From Verrucomicrobiota bacterium (GTDB taxonomy: Bacteria > Verrucomicrobiota > Verrucomicrobiia > Limisphaerales > J093): 5,853 bases of DNA. Both the position numbers and the translations under genes were made by a program. Where the stretch lies: assembly GCA_029907285.1 (NCBI GenBank), contig JARYMD010000289.1, forward strand, positions 1-5,853. The letters run 5' to 3'. This document shows positions 1 to 5,708 of the stretch, in pieces. The first letter of the stretch is position 1. Every line of letters begins with the position of its first letter. The notes beneath the pieces were generated by a model that made no database searches, was not told where the DNA came from, and saw only the letters and a list, made by a program, of their open reading frames with translations.

Positions 1-86
1 TTCCGATCCGCAGTTGCCGAAGTCTGCGGAGGAACCCCTCAAATGCCGACATGGGGACAGACACGTTGTTCGCGCATAAGAACAAA

Positions 87-166
87 GCGGCAGCAAGCTG
101 CCGCACTCCAAGCGCTTGGCGCCCGCCAACGCCCACTGCATCAGCGGCAGCGCCGCGTGCAGTGGG
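87..166. repeat. Cluster of consecutive palindromes (REP-like extragenic element)
   Basis: Three inverted repeats lie almost end to end. First, 87-104 reads GCGGCAGC-AA-GCTGCCGC, a perfect 8-bp stem. Second, 108-119 is CCAAGCGCTTGG, a perfect 12-bp palindrome. Its right half also belongs to an alternative stem, TTGGCG (116-121) with CGCCAA (124-129), so the two folds exclude each other. Third, 132-140 CCCACTGCA pairs with 158-166 TGCAGTGGG, and inside it GCGGC (144-148) pairs with GCCGC (152-156) around the loop AGC. Just upstream, 53-64 reads GGGGACAGACAC, a phrase I recall, unverified, from dispersed repeats in other bacteria. The arrangement fits a REP/BIME-like extragenic palindromic element. 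No transposase is nearby. Copy number elsewhere in the genome is unknown. Confidence 0.5.
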
Positions 167-237
167 GGCTTGATCAGCGCGCTCTTCCCAGCGACGGAGT
201 CGCAGGTCAAGAATTCCCGAAGTGAAACGAGCGCGCA

Positions 238-249
238 GTTGACGTCAAC
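238..249. promoter_or_regulatory. Perfect 12-bp palindrome GTTGACGTCAAC
   Basis: The sequence equals its own reverse complement over 12 bases, around a TGACGTCA core. Such a short uninterrupted palindrome in noncoding DNA could be a binding site for a dimeric regulator. It lies about 250 bp upstream of the flavoprotein gene, far for a simple operator, and no promoter is visible beside it. The role is inference only; chance occurrence is possible. Confidence 0.25.
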
Positions 250-413
250 AGCCGCATGGAACACTATGTCGCGCCGTTAGCCGCTTCAGAAGGCCAAAAG
301 CAAATGTCACAAGCCAGCGCTGCAACACGGCGGGATGCGGCAGCGAGCGAACAATCCGGGCGATGGACCGGCGCTGGGTGCAGAGATAGGGGTTTGTCGC
401 GCCGCGCTGTCTA

Positions 414-430
414 GGGCGACTTCGTCGCCC
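414..430 (+). promoter_or_regulatory. Hairpin upstream of the flavoprotein gene
   Basis: GGGCGAC (414-420) and GTCGCCC (424-430) form a perfect, GC-rich 7-bp stem around the triloop TTC. It ends 70 bases before the ATG at 501. No T-run follows, so it is not a classical intrinsic terminator. It may be a structured element in the 5' leader. The + strand assignment is assumed from the downstream gene. Confidence 0.35.
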
Positions 431-500
431 GAGGGCAAGAAGTTGAGATCGGGGCCCGAACCGTTCGGAATTGAAGCATTGAACGATCAGAGAATTTGCG

Positions 501-2393
501 ATGGCGCCAGAAGTGTTCCATGATAGCAGTTCGGCCGGACAGAATGTAACGCCAGATCGACCAAGGCTTGATGCTGACATCGTTTGCGTCGGTTTTGGCC
601 CTGGCTCTGCTGGATTTCTCGCGGCGCTCTCGAAGAAGATCGTGCGCGAAGACGGCACGTTCCGTTTCGAAAGTTCCGTCGCGCCCGGCCAGCCTCTGCA
701 AATAATCTGCTACGAGCGCGCGGACGACATCGGATTCGGTGTTTCAGGTCTTGTGACTCGAGCGCGCGCACTGCGCGAGACGTTTCCCGGCCTCGAAACT
801 GCCGGCATACCCATGGCCGCAAGCGTAACCGAAGAGAGAATTGTGTATTTGCTTGATCCTGTGGGGGCAAGCAGGCGGTCATTTGGAATTCAAGTTGCCG
901 ACGGTCTGTTCAGGCTTTTTGGCACTGTTGGACTGTTCAGAGACGCCGCCTTTGAACTGCCATGGGCTCCGGCGTTTCTTCACAAGAAAGGCGGCATGGT
1001 ATTTTCGCTGGGCCAATTCATGCAGTGGGTTGGGGCGCAAATCATGAGCCTTGGCGTCGCGCAGGTTTGGCCGGGTTCGCCCGTTGCCGGGCTTGTGTTC
1101 GAGGGGGACAGGGTGGCTGGTGTGCGGCTTGCTGATCAGGGCGTGGACAGGCACGGCAACCCTGCGGACGGTTACACGCCCGGGATGGAAATACGGGCGG
1201 CTTTGACGGTGGTCGGAGACGGTCCCACAGGCCGAGCCGGACAACAACTTGACGAACGGTTTGGCATGCCGCCGGGCCGTCGAGCCTCAGATTGGGCCGT
1301 GGGCATGAAAGTCGTGATTGACCTGCCAGCGGGCTCGGCGCTGAAACCCGGCACTGTTATTCACACAATGGGTTTCCCCGAACCCGAGATTTTCGGTTTC
1401 TTGTACGCCCATCCAGATAACGTTGTGTCGCTTGGCATTTTTGTGCCGTCGTGGTTCGACAGCCCGGTGAGAACAGCCTACCGGTACATGCAGCATTGGA
1501 TGTTGCACCCCTATTTGTGGCGGCACATCGCGGGCGGAAAAATGCGGTCCTGGGGCGCAAAAACAATAGCCGAATCAGGCCGTAGCGGTGAGTCTTACCT
1601 TGTCGGAAACGGCTGGGTGCGGATTGGCGAATGCAGCGGGAGCACGAACGTTCTTACCGGGTCTGGCGTTGACGAGGCATGGGCAACCGGGACCCTTTTG
1701 GCCGAAGCGGTCGTCGAGTTGCTCGAGTCAAAACAGCCTTTCACCCGGGAAAACCTCGAACGGACCTACGTGCGGCGTCGGCGCGAAAGCTGGATCGAAC
1801 GTGAAGCGTCGATTGCCGAGCATTCGCGGGACGGTTTCAGGCGCGGCTTTGTGCGCGGGCTTATTGGAATGGCGATGGCAGGGCTTACGAACGGGCGGCT
1901 GTCATTGAAAACAAGTCCGATCCCGCAATCGGAACAGGTGCTCACATTGGAGCAATACTGCCGAGGCCGCATAAGCCCCGACGAATTGGCCCGGATTCGA
2001 AACAAATGCCGCACTGATGGCGTGCCTCTGCACGATGCAATCATGGACAAGCTTGGCTGGCCGCAGATTCAATTCGACGGTCAATTGTTGGTGTCGCATC
2101 AGGACGCGTTGCTGCTTGGGGGCAAGGTTCAAGCGCCGGCCGGCTATGCTGATCACGTTGCGTTCAGGCAGCCTGTATTGTGCAAACAGTGCGAAAGAAA
2201 GGTGTGCATCGAGATGTGCAGCGGCCAGGCGATCGCGCCGGGTCCGGAAGGTGTGCCTGTGTTCGATCGCGACAAGTGCGTTCATTGCGGTGCTTGTCTT
2301 TGGAACTGCACCATGGAGATTCCGGGCGGTCCGGGCCAGGCAAACATCGAGTTCAAGGCGGGCCCGGGCGGCCTTCACTCGGCTGAGAACTGA
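501..2393 (+). CDS. ETF:quinone oxidoreductase (ETF-QO/FixC)-like flavoprotein with C-terminal ferredoxin-like domain
   Basis: This 630-residue protein resembles ETF-QO, which passes electrons from electron-transfer flavoprotein through FAD and an iron-sulfur cluster to membrane quinone. A Rossmann FAD motif (GFGPGSAG, 31-38) follows the DADIVCV strand. A second FAD-region motif, VVGDGPTGRAG, is at 237-247. LKPGTVIHTMGFPEP (281-295), the GAKTIAESG segment (352-360) and GECSGSTNVLTGSGVDEAWATG (in 377-398) match ETF-QO blocks in order. A glycine-rich hydrophobic stretch at about 445-462 sits where ETF-QO touches the membrane. The C-terminus has CxxCxxxxCxxxC (C561, C564, C569, C573) and CxxCxxCxxxC (C593, C596, C599, C603). 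Classical ETF-QO keeps only C573-, C593-, C596- and C599-like ligands. The ATG at 501 is the first start after an in-frame stop at 480-482, and the next Met (105) lies beyond the FAD motif, so the start is firm although its ribosome site is weak. No etfA/etfB genes are in view, so the electron donor is unknown. Confidence 0.88.
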   Translation: MAPEVFHDSSSAGQNVTPDRPRLDADIVCVGFGPGSAGFLAALSKKIVREDGTFRFESSVAPGQPLQIICYERADDIGFGVSGLVTRARALRETFPGLETAGIPMAASVTEERIVYLLDPVGASRRSFGIQVADGLFRLFGTVGLFRDAAFELPWAPAFLHKKGGMVFSLGQFMQWVGAQIMSLGVAQVWPGSPVAGLVFEGDRVAGVRLADQGVDRHGNPADGYTPGMEIRAALTVVGDGPTGRAGQQLDERFGMPPGRRASDWAVGMKVVIDLPAGSALKPGTVIHTMGFPEPEIFGFLYAHPDNVVSLGIFVPSWFDSPVRTAYRYMQHWMLHPYLWRHIAGGKMRSWGAKTIAESGRSGESYLVGNGWVRIGECSGSTNVLTGSGVDEAWATGTLLAEAVVELLESKQPFTRENLERTYVRRRRESWIEREASIAEHSRDGFRRGFVRGLIGMAMAGLTNGRLSLKTSPIPQSEQVLTLEQYCRGRISPDELARIRNKCRTDGVPLHDAIMDKLGWPQIQFDGQLLVSHQDALLLGGKVQAPAGYADHVAFRQPVLCKQCERKVCIEMCSGQAIAPGPEGVPVFDRDKCVHCGACLWNCTMEIPGGPGQANIEFKAGPGGLHSAEN

Positions 2394-2412
2394 CAATTCT
2401 TGCCATCGCGAA

Positions 2413-2490
2413 AACAAGGCCACGCAGTGTTGACGGTTCGCTTACAATAGGCCGGTTAACATGTAATGGCGATTGAAGGAGGGCCTTGTT
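2413..2490. repeat. 9-bp inverted repeat enclosing the gap after the flavoprotein gene
   Basis: AACAAGGCC (2413-2421) and GGCCTTGTT (2482-2490) are perfect reverse complements separated by 60 bases. The left arm starts 20 bases after the flavoprotein stop. The right arm overlaps the end of a strong Shine-Dalgarno (2476-2482) and the TTG of a candidate small ORF. In a read-through transcript the arms could pair and hide that start. A long loop and no T-run make it a poor terminator, and no target-site duplication is seen at the ends. Confidence 0.25.
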
Positions 2491-2647
2491 ACGCTCACCA
2501 CATAAGGCGCGACGAAGCCGCAGGAAAGGCATCGTCGCACACAGAAGTCAATCGTTGGAACCGGCGGCTGAACTTGTTTCGGCTGCGGGCATTGAAGATG
2601 CGGACAGTTTGAGGCGACTGTGCAGACTGTCCGAGATAGCCGCATAA
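2486..2647 (+). CDS. Candidate 53-residue small ORF, unrecognised
   Basis: I do not recognise this protein. A perfect Shine-Dalgarno AAGGAGG (2476-2482) lies only 3 bases before a TTG, closer than usual. The frame then runs 53 codons to TAA at 2645-2647. The translation has an arginine-rich front (HKARRSRRKG, about residues 5-14) and a probable amphipathic helix at the end (AAELVSAAGIEDADSLRRL, about 27-45). The stop is 6 bases before the ATG of the next gene, in the same frame. That next gene lacks its own ribosome site, so re-initiation would be possible. Third-position GC looks lower than in neighbouring genes, and the start codon is non-ATG. It may be a chance ORF. Confidence 0.27.
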   Translation: MLRSPHKARRSRRKGIVAHRSQSLEPAAELVSAAGIEDADSLRRLCRLSEIAA

Positions 2648-2653
2648 ACAGCC

Positions 2654-2962
2654 ATGAAGACAATAAAGAAGAATGAGTTGTTCGACCACATGAGCGTGTT
2701 CTTGAAAGAACGCGGGATTGAGCTGAAGGAAGGTTCATACACCGACCGCATCCGGAAGGGTTGCGAGTTGCTGGCCGAAGTCATCAACTGCACGGAGCGC
2801 GGGATTGCCGAAGCGGCTGCTCAGATGGATCAAGGGTTGGAGCGCATGCGAGACATCATCCATCGCAAGACAGCACCGAAACGGCCTCCGGCTGCATCGC
2901 CGCGCGCAAAATCGAAAGGCTCCCGCCGTCCGAAATCCGCGCGGAAAACCCAAAAAGCCTGA
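2654..2962 (+). CDS. Small hypothetical protein with basic, histone-like tail
   Basis: This 102-residue protein is not one I can name. Residues 1-71 look folded and mostly helical, with mixed charge (KKNELFDHMSVFLKERG, then DRIRKGCELLAEVINCTERG, then AEAAAQMDQGLERMRDIIH). Residues 72-102 are a disordered-looking tail rich in Lys, Arg, Pro, Ala and Ser, with 12 Lys/Arg in 31 residues. That is the composition of histone H1-like or nucleic-acid-binding tails. There are no membrane segments or signal peptide. The ATG at 2654 has no clear Shine-Dalgarno. An alternative Met at residue 13 has none either and would remove part of the first helix. It lies alone between the flavoprotein gene and a convergent purM. 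A nucleoid- or RNA-associated role is inference from the tail only. Confidence 0.62.
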   Translation: MKTIKKNELFDHMSVFLKERGIELKEGSYTDRIRKGCELLAEVINCTERGIAEAAAQMDQGLERMRDIIHRKTAPKRPPAASPRAKSKGSRRPKSARKTQKA

Positions 2963-2991
2963 AAGGCAGCAGCCCTGGCTGAAGTGTTGCT

Positions 2992-3013
2992 CGGCCACCT
3001 TGGTGGTTGGCCG
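2992..3013. terminator. Possible hairpin at the end of the small + strand gene
   Basis: CGGCCACC (2992-2999) pairs with GG-TGGCCG (3005-3013) around the loop TTGGT, with one bulged T at 3007. It starts 29 bases after the stop at 2962, in the gap between two convergent genes. No T-run follows on either strand, so a rho-independent terminator is uncertain. It may be a transcript 3' structure. Confidence 0.3.
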
Positions 3014-3129
3014 GTGAGATTTCCGGGCCGGGGAGATCAACTGTTTCCGGCGGGGTGAAATCAGATCAGAACCCAGTCACCTGACGTCGTGCATGGTTGC
3101 TGGTTGAGGTCTTGTCCTTGGTTCACCGG

Positions 3130-3163
3130 CGACGGTTCATACTCCATGGTTCCTGACCCGTCG
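3130..3163 (-). terminator. Possible hairpin 12 bases after the purM stop
   Basis: CGACGGTTCA (3130-3139) pairs with TGACCCGTCG (3154-3163): nine of ten pairs match, with one mismatch, around a 14-base loop. On the - strand it begins 12 bases past the purM stop codon, a normal place for a terminator or 3'-end stabilising structure, but no T-run follows. GGTTC recurs at exact 14-base steps here (3120, 3134, 3148), which may be coincidence. Confidence 0.3.
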
Positions 3164-3175
3164 TTGTGAGAGTAT

Positions 3176-4306
3176 CTACTTTATGGCCGCGAGCGTGATT
3201 TTCTCCGGCTCGAAAATTACGCGGCGTTCGCCCTGCTCGACCTGGCCCAGTTCGAGGAGTTCGTATCCGGCTTTTCGGCCGGTCTCGATGGTCCGGTCCA
3301 CCTCTTTTTCGGGCACGAAAACGTAGAATCCAATTCCCCAGTTGAAGGTCGTGAGGCAATCCTCAAGGGTCACGCCAATTTCACGCATGAACTGGAACAG
3401 CGGGGGTATTTCGCTGACCCAGCGTTTGACGCGGTATGTGAACGGCTTTTTGGCGTAGGCAATTTTCGCAAGACCACCGCCTGTTCCGGCAAGGAGCCCG
3501 TGAATCTCGATATTGTTTTCCTGAAGAGCTTCCACGAGCCGGACGTACGACCGGGTTGGAACAAGCGCTTCTTCACCAAGTGTCCGGCCGTTGGGAAGCA
3601 GGTGCAGAAACTTGTCTTTGAGTTTCAAAGCCTGATGTATCACCAGTGAAACCCCGTTTGCGTGGAGTCCCGAAGATGTCGCGCCAACAATGCGATCGCC
3701 GACAGCCAGTTTTTGGCCGGTCACAATCTTGTCCGGAGGCGCAATAATTCCGATCACACAGCCTGAGAGCGATGGAGCGCTGCGGACAGGCGGCTCGGCT
3801 TTGACCAGATATCTGAGGGCGGGCGATTCACCTGCCGGAAGAGCCATGCCACATATTTTGCAGGCCTGATAAAAGCTTTCTGCCAGGTCCTTGCTCCGTT
3901 TCTCATCCATGAACCATTCACTGTCGCCGGCGGCGACTTCGTCGGTGTAAATGACGGGCAATGCGCCCTGGCAGATCACGTCGTTGGCTGCCATCAGGGC
4001 TGTATCGATGCCGATTCCGTCGTAGTAGGTTCTTCCGGTTCCGGCGTGCTGGTACATCCATTCGGCGATCCAGTTCTTGTTGCCCAGTCCCTCCTGTGTT
4101 GCGCACCAGAGATGCGGTGTGGGCCGCACATACCGATATGCCACGCCGTGTGTGCCCAGTGTTGCGGGTTCCACGTGCACACCGCGTTTGTTCGGGAACG
4201 CAAGAGTGCGTTTGCCGGCGTTTACCATTGCCATTTTGAACGGCTCGATCTTCGAGTAATCAACGCCGGCTTTTGCATACTCGCTTTTTACGGTCTGTTT
4301 GGACAT
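3176..4306 (-). CDS. purM: Phosphoribosylformylglycinamidine cyclo-ligase (AIR synthetase), divergent
   Basis: PurM closes the imidazole ring in purine synthesis: FGAM plus ATP gives AIR, in the cytoplasm. The 376-residue product begins with a YAKAGVDY segment (10-17) like the usual YxxAGVD. It carries IGIDTALMAANDVICQGA (98-115), which matches the ATP/Mg block D-x3-M-x2-ND with D101, N108 and D109. It also has GATSSGLHANGVSLV (208-222), GTGGGLAKI (274-282) and TFNWGIGFYVFVP (320-332). Oddities: the usual DGVGTK reads EGLGNK (72-77), the usual GETAEMPG region reads PAGESPALRY (157-166), and the usual NxPR after GGGL is missing. It is longer than the E. coli enzyme (345). I chose the ATG at 4306 over one 16 codons upstream (4354) because AGGG lies 8 bases before it and the extra residues do not resemble PurM. 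It follows tRNA-Thr on the same strand with no visible promoter between them, so co-transcription is likely. A PurM-like paralogue with another substrate is possible. Confidence 0.87.
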   Translation of the reverse strand: MSKQTVKSEYAKAGVDYSKIEPFKMAMVNAGKRTLAFPNKRGVHVEPATLGTHGVAYRYVRPTPHLWCATQEGLGNKNWIAEWMYQHAGTGRTYYDGIGIDTALMAANDVICQGALPVIYTDEVAAGDSEWFMDEKRSKDLAESFYQACKICGMALPAGESPALRYLVKAEPPVRSAPSLSGCVIGIIAPPDKIVTGQKLAVGDRIVGATSSGLHANGVSLVIHQALKLKDKFLHLLPNGRTLGEEALVPTRSYVRLVEALQENNIEIHGLLAGTGGGLAKIAYAKKPFTYRVKRWVSEIPPLFQFMREIGVTLEDCLTTFNWGIGFYVFVPEKEVDRTIETGRKAGYELLELGQVEQGERRVIFEPEKITLAAIK

Positions 4307-4386
4307 TTGATTATCCCTGTTGCAGCTCGGCCAGGCCAAGAAGTTCACTTGCAACCGGACCGGCCGTTCATTTGGAAAAGGCTGAG

Positions 4387-4461
4387 TGGAGCCAGTTGTC
4401 GGATTCGAACCGACGACCTACGGTTTACAAAACCGTTGCTCTACCACTGAGCTAAACTGGC
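4387..4461 (-). tRNA. tRNA-Thr (anticodon UGU), CCA encoded
   Basis: A complete cloverleaf reads on the - strand. The acceptor stem GCCAGTT pairs with AACTGGC. The D stem is GCTC/GAGC with a 7-base loop, and the anticodon stem is ACGGT/ACCGT around TTTGTAA (anticodon TGT, reading ACA and other ACN codons). The variable loop is AGGTC, and the T stem is GTCGG/CCGAC around TTCGAAT. The discriminator is T, and the gene itself encodes the 3' CCA (4389-4387). Without CCA the length is 72. The 5' half overlaps the end of the bioF reading frame on the same strand. A sigma70-like promoter lies just upstream. purM starts 80 bases downstream. No strong terminator follows: there is only a 4-bp GGCT/AGCC stem overlapping the acceptor, then TTTT. 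Confidence 0.97.
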
Positions 4462-5626
4462 TCGCGAAAGCAATGGAGTATCGGCTATTTGCTCCCTTTT
4501 GGCAAGGCCGCAGCCCGGGAAAGCTCAACAACGCTTTTGCGAGTTGATCGATTTGCTGAGCCGTGTGTTCGCTGGAAATCACAAAGCGGAATCGATTCGA
4601 TGCGGCACTGCCGGGATAGCGCGCCGGGGTCGGATAAATCCCGTACGCCAACAGATGTCTTCGGAACCGGCCGACAGCGGACGGGTTGGAGTCAATCTGC
4701 ACTGACACGATGGGCGCTGGTGTGTCGGGCAATGCAATCCCTGCTGAACGCATGGTGTTCTTGATTCGGGCGGCATTGTCAAAAAGCCGCCTGCGCCGCG
4801 GGCTATCGGCCCGGAGCACTTTAAGCGCGGCCAATGCGCCGCCGACCAGCGGCAATGGCATCGGAGTGGACCCGGCAAAAAGGCTGCTTCGACTGAGTAT
4901 TTGCTCGCCATGCGCGCGTGAGGTGAGGATTGCGCCTCCGAAAACACCGACTGCCTTGCTCAGGCTGACGGTCTGGATTACCTGTTCAGATCGGGTGCCA
5001 GACCATTCGGGCGTGCCGCGTCCATGTTTTCCGAGCACGCCGAAACCATGTGCGTCATCGAGCAGCAGCCAGCCGGTGGCCGGCAAAACTGAAGTTTGTT
5101 CTTTCAAGGGCGCGATCGATCCATCTCCGGCGAACAATCCATCAGTCATGACCAGTGGCCGAGCTGAGGCTGACAAGCGATTCAATTGCCGTTTGAGGTC
5201 GCCCACATGGCGATGTTTGAAAGTGGTGATTGTGCATTCGAGAAGCCTTGCCGCATCCAACAGGCTTGCGTGGGCTCGTTCGTCAATAAGGACATGCGTT
5301 ACTTTGTCGGCGATGGCCTGAACGGCAATTAGATTTGCGGTGTAGCCATTGGGCGCCAAGACAGCGGTTTCAGTGTCGGCGAAACGCGCGAGTTCTTGTT
5401 CGAGGCGGGAGTAAAGCTGGTGGTTGCCGGTGGTGACCCTTGATGCGGCCACAGTGAGACCATGGCGGGCGAGGGTGTCATTGATGGCAGCACGGACGGC
5501 CGGGTGTGAAGACAACCGGAGATAGTCGCAACCCGCAAAACACAACAGTTTCCGTCCCCGATACAGGACGTGGAATTCATCGGTCCACGACAACGCTTCT
5601 GCGAAGTTGCACCTTGCTTGCGGCAC
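4418..5626 (-). CDS. bioF: BioF-type PLP-dependent alpha-oxoamine synthase (8-amino-7-oxononanoate synthase)
   Basis: AONS condenses pimeloyl-thioester with L-alanine in biotin synthesis, using PLP, in the cytoplasm. The frame (402 residues) has FAGCDYLRLSSHP (30-42), like FSSNDYLGLSHHP in E. coli BioF. It also has SRVTTGNHQLYSRLE (62-76), DERAHASLLDAA (115-126, H119 over the PLP ring), TDGLFAGDGSIAPL (161-174) and LLLDDAHGFGVLG (187-199, with DDAH at 190-193). The PLP lysine K224 is in SLSKAVGVFGG (221-231), and an arginine-bearing RFRF is at 345-348. The start is GTG with AGAAGG four bases before it. No ATG, GTG or TTG lies in frame between it and the upstream gene's stop, and the N-terminus is some 15 residues shorter than in E. 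coli. The family normally ends near residue 372; the last 30 residues are extra, and the final 14 (389-402) come from the tRNA-Thr gene. No other biotin genes are in view, so a related oxoamine synthase is possible. Confidence 0.85.
   Translation of the reverse strand: MPQARCNFAEALSWTDEFHVLYRGRKLLCFAGCDYLRLSSHPAVRAAINDTLARHGLTVAASRVTTGNHQLYSRLEQELARFADTETAVLAPNGYTANLIAVQAIADKVTHVLIDERAHASLLDAARLLECTITTFKHRHVGDLKRQLNRLSASARPLVMTDGLFAGDGSIAPLKEQTSVLPATGWLLLDDAHGFGVLGKHGRGTPEWSGTRSEQVIQTVSLSKAVGVFGGAILTSRAHGEQILSRSSLFAGSTPMPLPLVGGALAALKVLRADSPRRRRLFDNAARIKNTMRSAGIALPDTPAPIVSVQIDSNPSAVGRFRRHLLAYGIYPTPARYPGSAASNRFRFVISSEHTAQQIDQLAKALLSFPGLRPCQKGANSRYSIAFASQFSSVVEQRFCKP
4477..4505 (-). promoter_or_regulatory. 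Sigma70-like promoter for tRNA-Thr inside the bioF 3' end
   Basis: On the - strand, TTGCCA (4505-4500; five of six bases match TTGACA) is followed by exactly 17 bases and then GATACT (4482-4477; four of six match TATAAT). The -10 ends 15 bases before the first tRNA base, so transcription would start about 7-9 bases upstream of the mature tRNA, a usual distance. It lies within the unconserved C-terminal extension of the bioF frame, which suggests that stretch is really tRNA leader DNA. Confidence 0.6.
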
Positions 5627-5651
5627 TGGACCTTCTACGACTCTCTTGGAA

Positions 5652-5674
5652 AACCTGCGGAGCTGTCGCAGGTT
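5652..5674 (-). terminator. Hairpin between the upstream gene and bioF, possible weak terminator
   Basis: AACCTGCG (5652-5659) and CGCAGGTT (5667-5674) form a perfect 8-bp stem around a 7-base loop. On the - strand it starts 34 bases after the stop of the preceding gene and ends in four Ts, two of them in the stem. It is therefore a weak terminator candidate, or a leader structure about 25 bases before the bioF GTG. Confidence 0.4.
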
Positions 5675-5708
5675 GTTTGGTGGTTCATGGGTTTTGTCGG
5701 CTGACTGT

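Larger units (their letters stand above)
1..500. other. Leading region with no defensible gene
   Basis: I find no convincing coding region here. All three + frames are open for some distance from the left edge: to the TAA at 77-79, the TGA at 171-173 and the TGA at 223-225. None shows a recognisable protein, and they run through strongly palindromic DNA. The stretch holds a cluster of three or four inverted repeats (87-166), a perfect 12-bp palindrome (238-249) and a 7-bp hairpin (414-430). I see no good sigma70-type promoter for the gene starting at 501. The last in-frame stop before that gene is TGA at 480-482. Confidence 0.6.

Noticed and set aside
2..79. Open + frame from the left edge (SDPQLPKSAEEPLK...) as the end of an upstream gene
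   Set aside because: Plausible composition for the first 14 residues, but only 25 codons are visible, no family is recognisable, and the frame then enters repeat-like DNA.
43..225. 60-residue + ORF
   Set aside because: It runs through the palindrome cluster, is mostly Gln/Arg-rich and low in complexity, and has no ribosome site.
256..414. Short + ORF starting MEHYVAPLAASEG
   Set aside because: The first residues look protein-like, but there is no Shine-Dalgarno, the rest is Arg/Ala/Ser-rich filler, and it stops at the 414-430 hairpin.
245..658. 137-residue - ORF overlapping the flavoprotein start
   Set aside because: It is antisense to a well-supported gene, has no family resemblance, and its composition is typical of a shadow frame.
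501..2393. Geranylgeranyl reductase or monooxygenase instead of ETF-QO
   Set aside because: The ordered ETF-QO blocks and the C-terminal CVHC-x2-C iron-sulfur motif are not found in those flavoproteins.
1902..2423. 173-residue - ORF antisense to the flavoprotein 3' end
   Set aside because: It lies opposite the strongly supported ferredoxin-like domain and has no recognisable motif.
2430..2448. TTGACG followed by TACAAT as a promoter for the 2654 gene
   Set aside because: The two hexamers are only 7 bases apart, far from the required 16-18, and neither has a good partner at the right distance.
4387..4461. tRNA-Thr as an attachment site for an integrated element
   Set aside because: No second copy of the tRNA 3' end, no integrase and no phage genes are present in the window.
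4686..5321. 211-residue + ORF inside bioF
   Set aside because: It is antisense to conserved BioF motifs; the long open frame reflects codon bias of the real gene.
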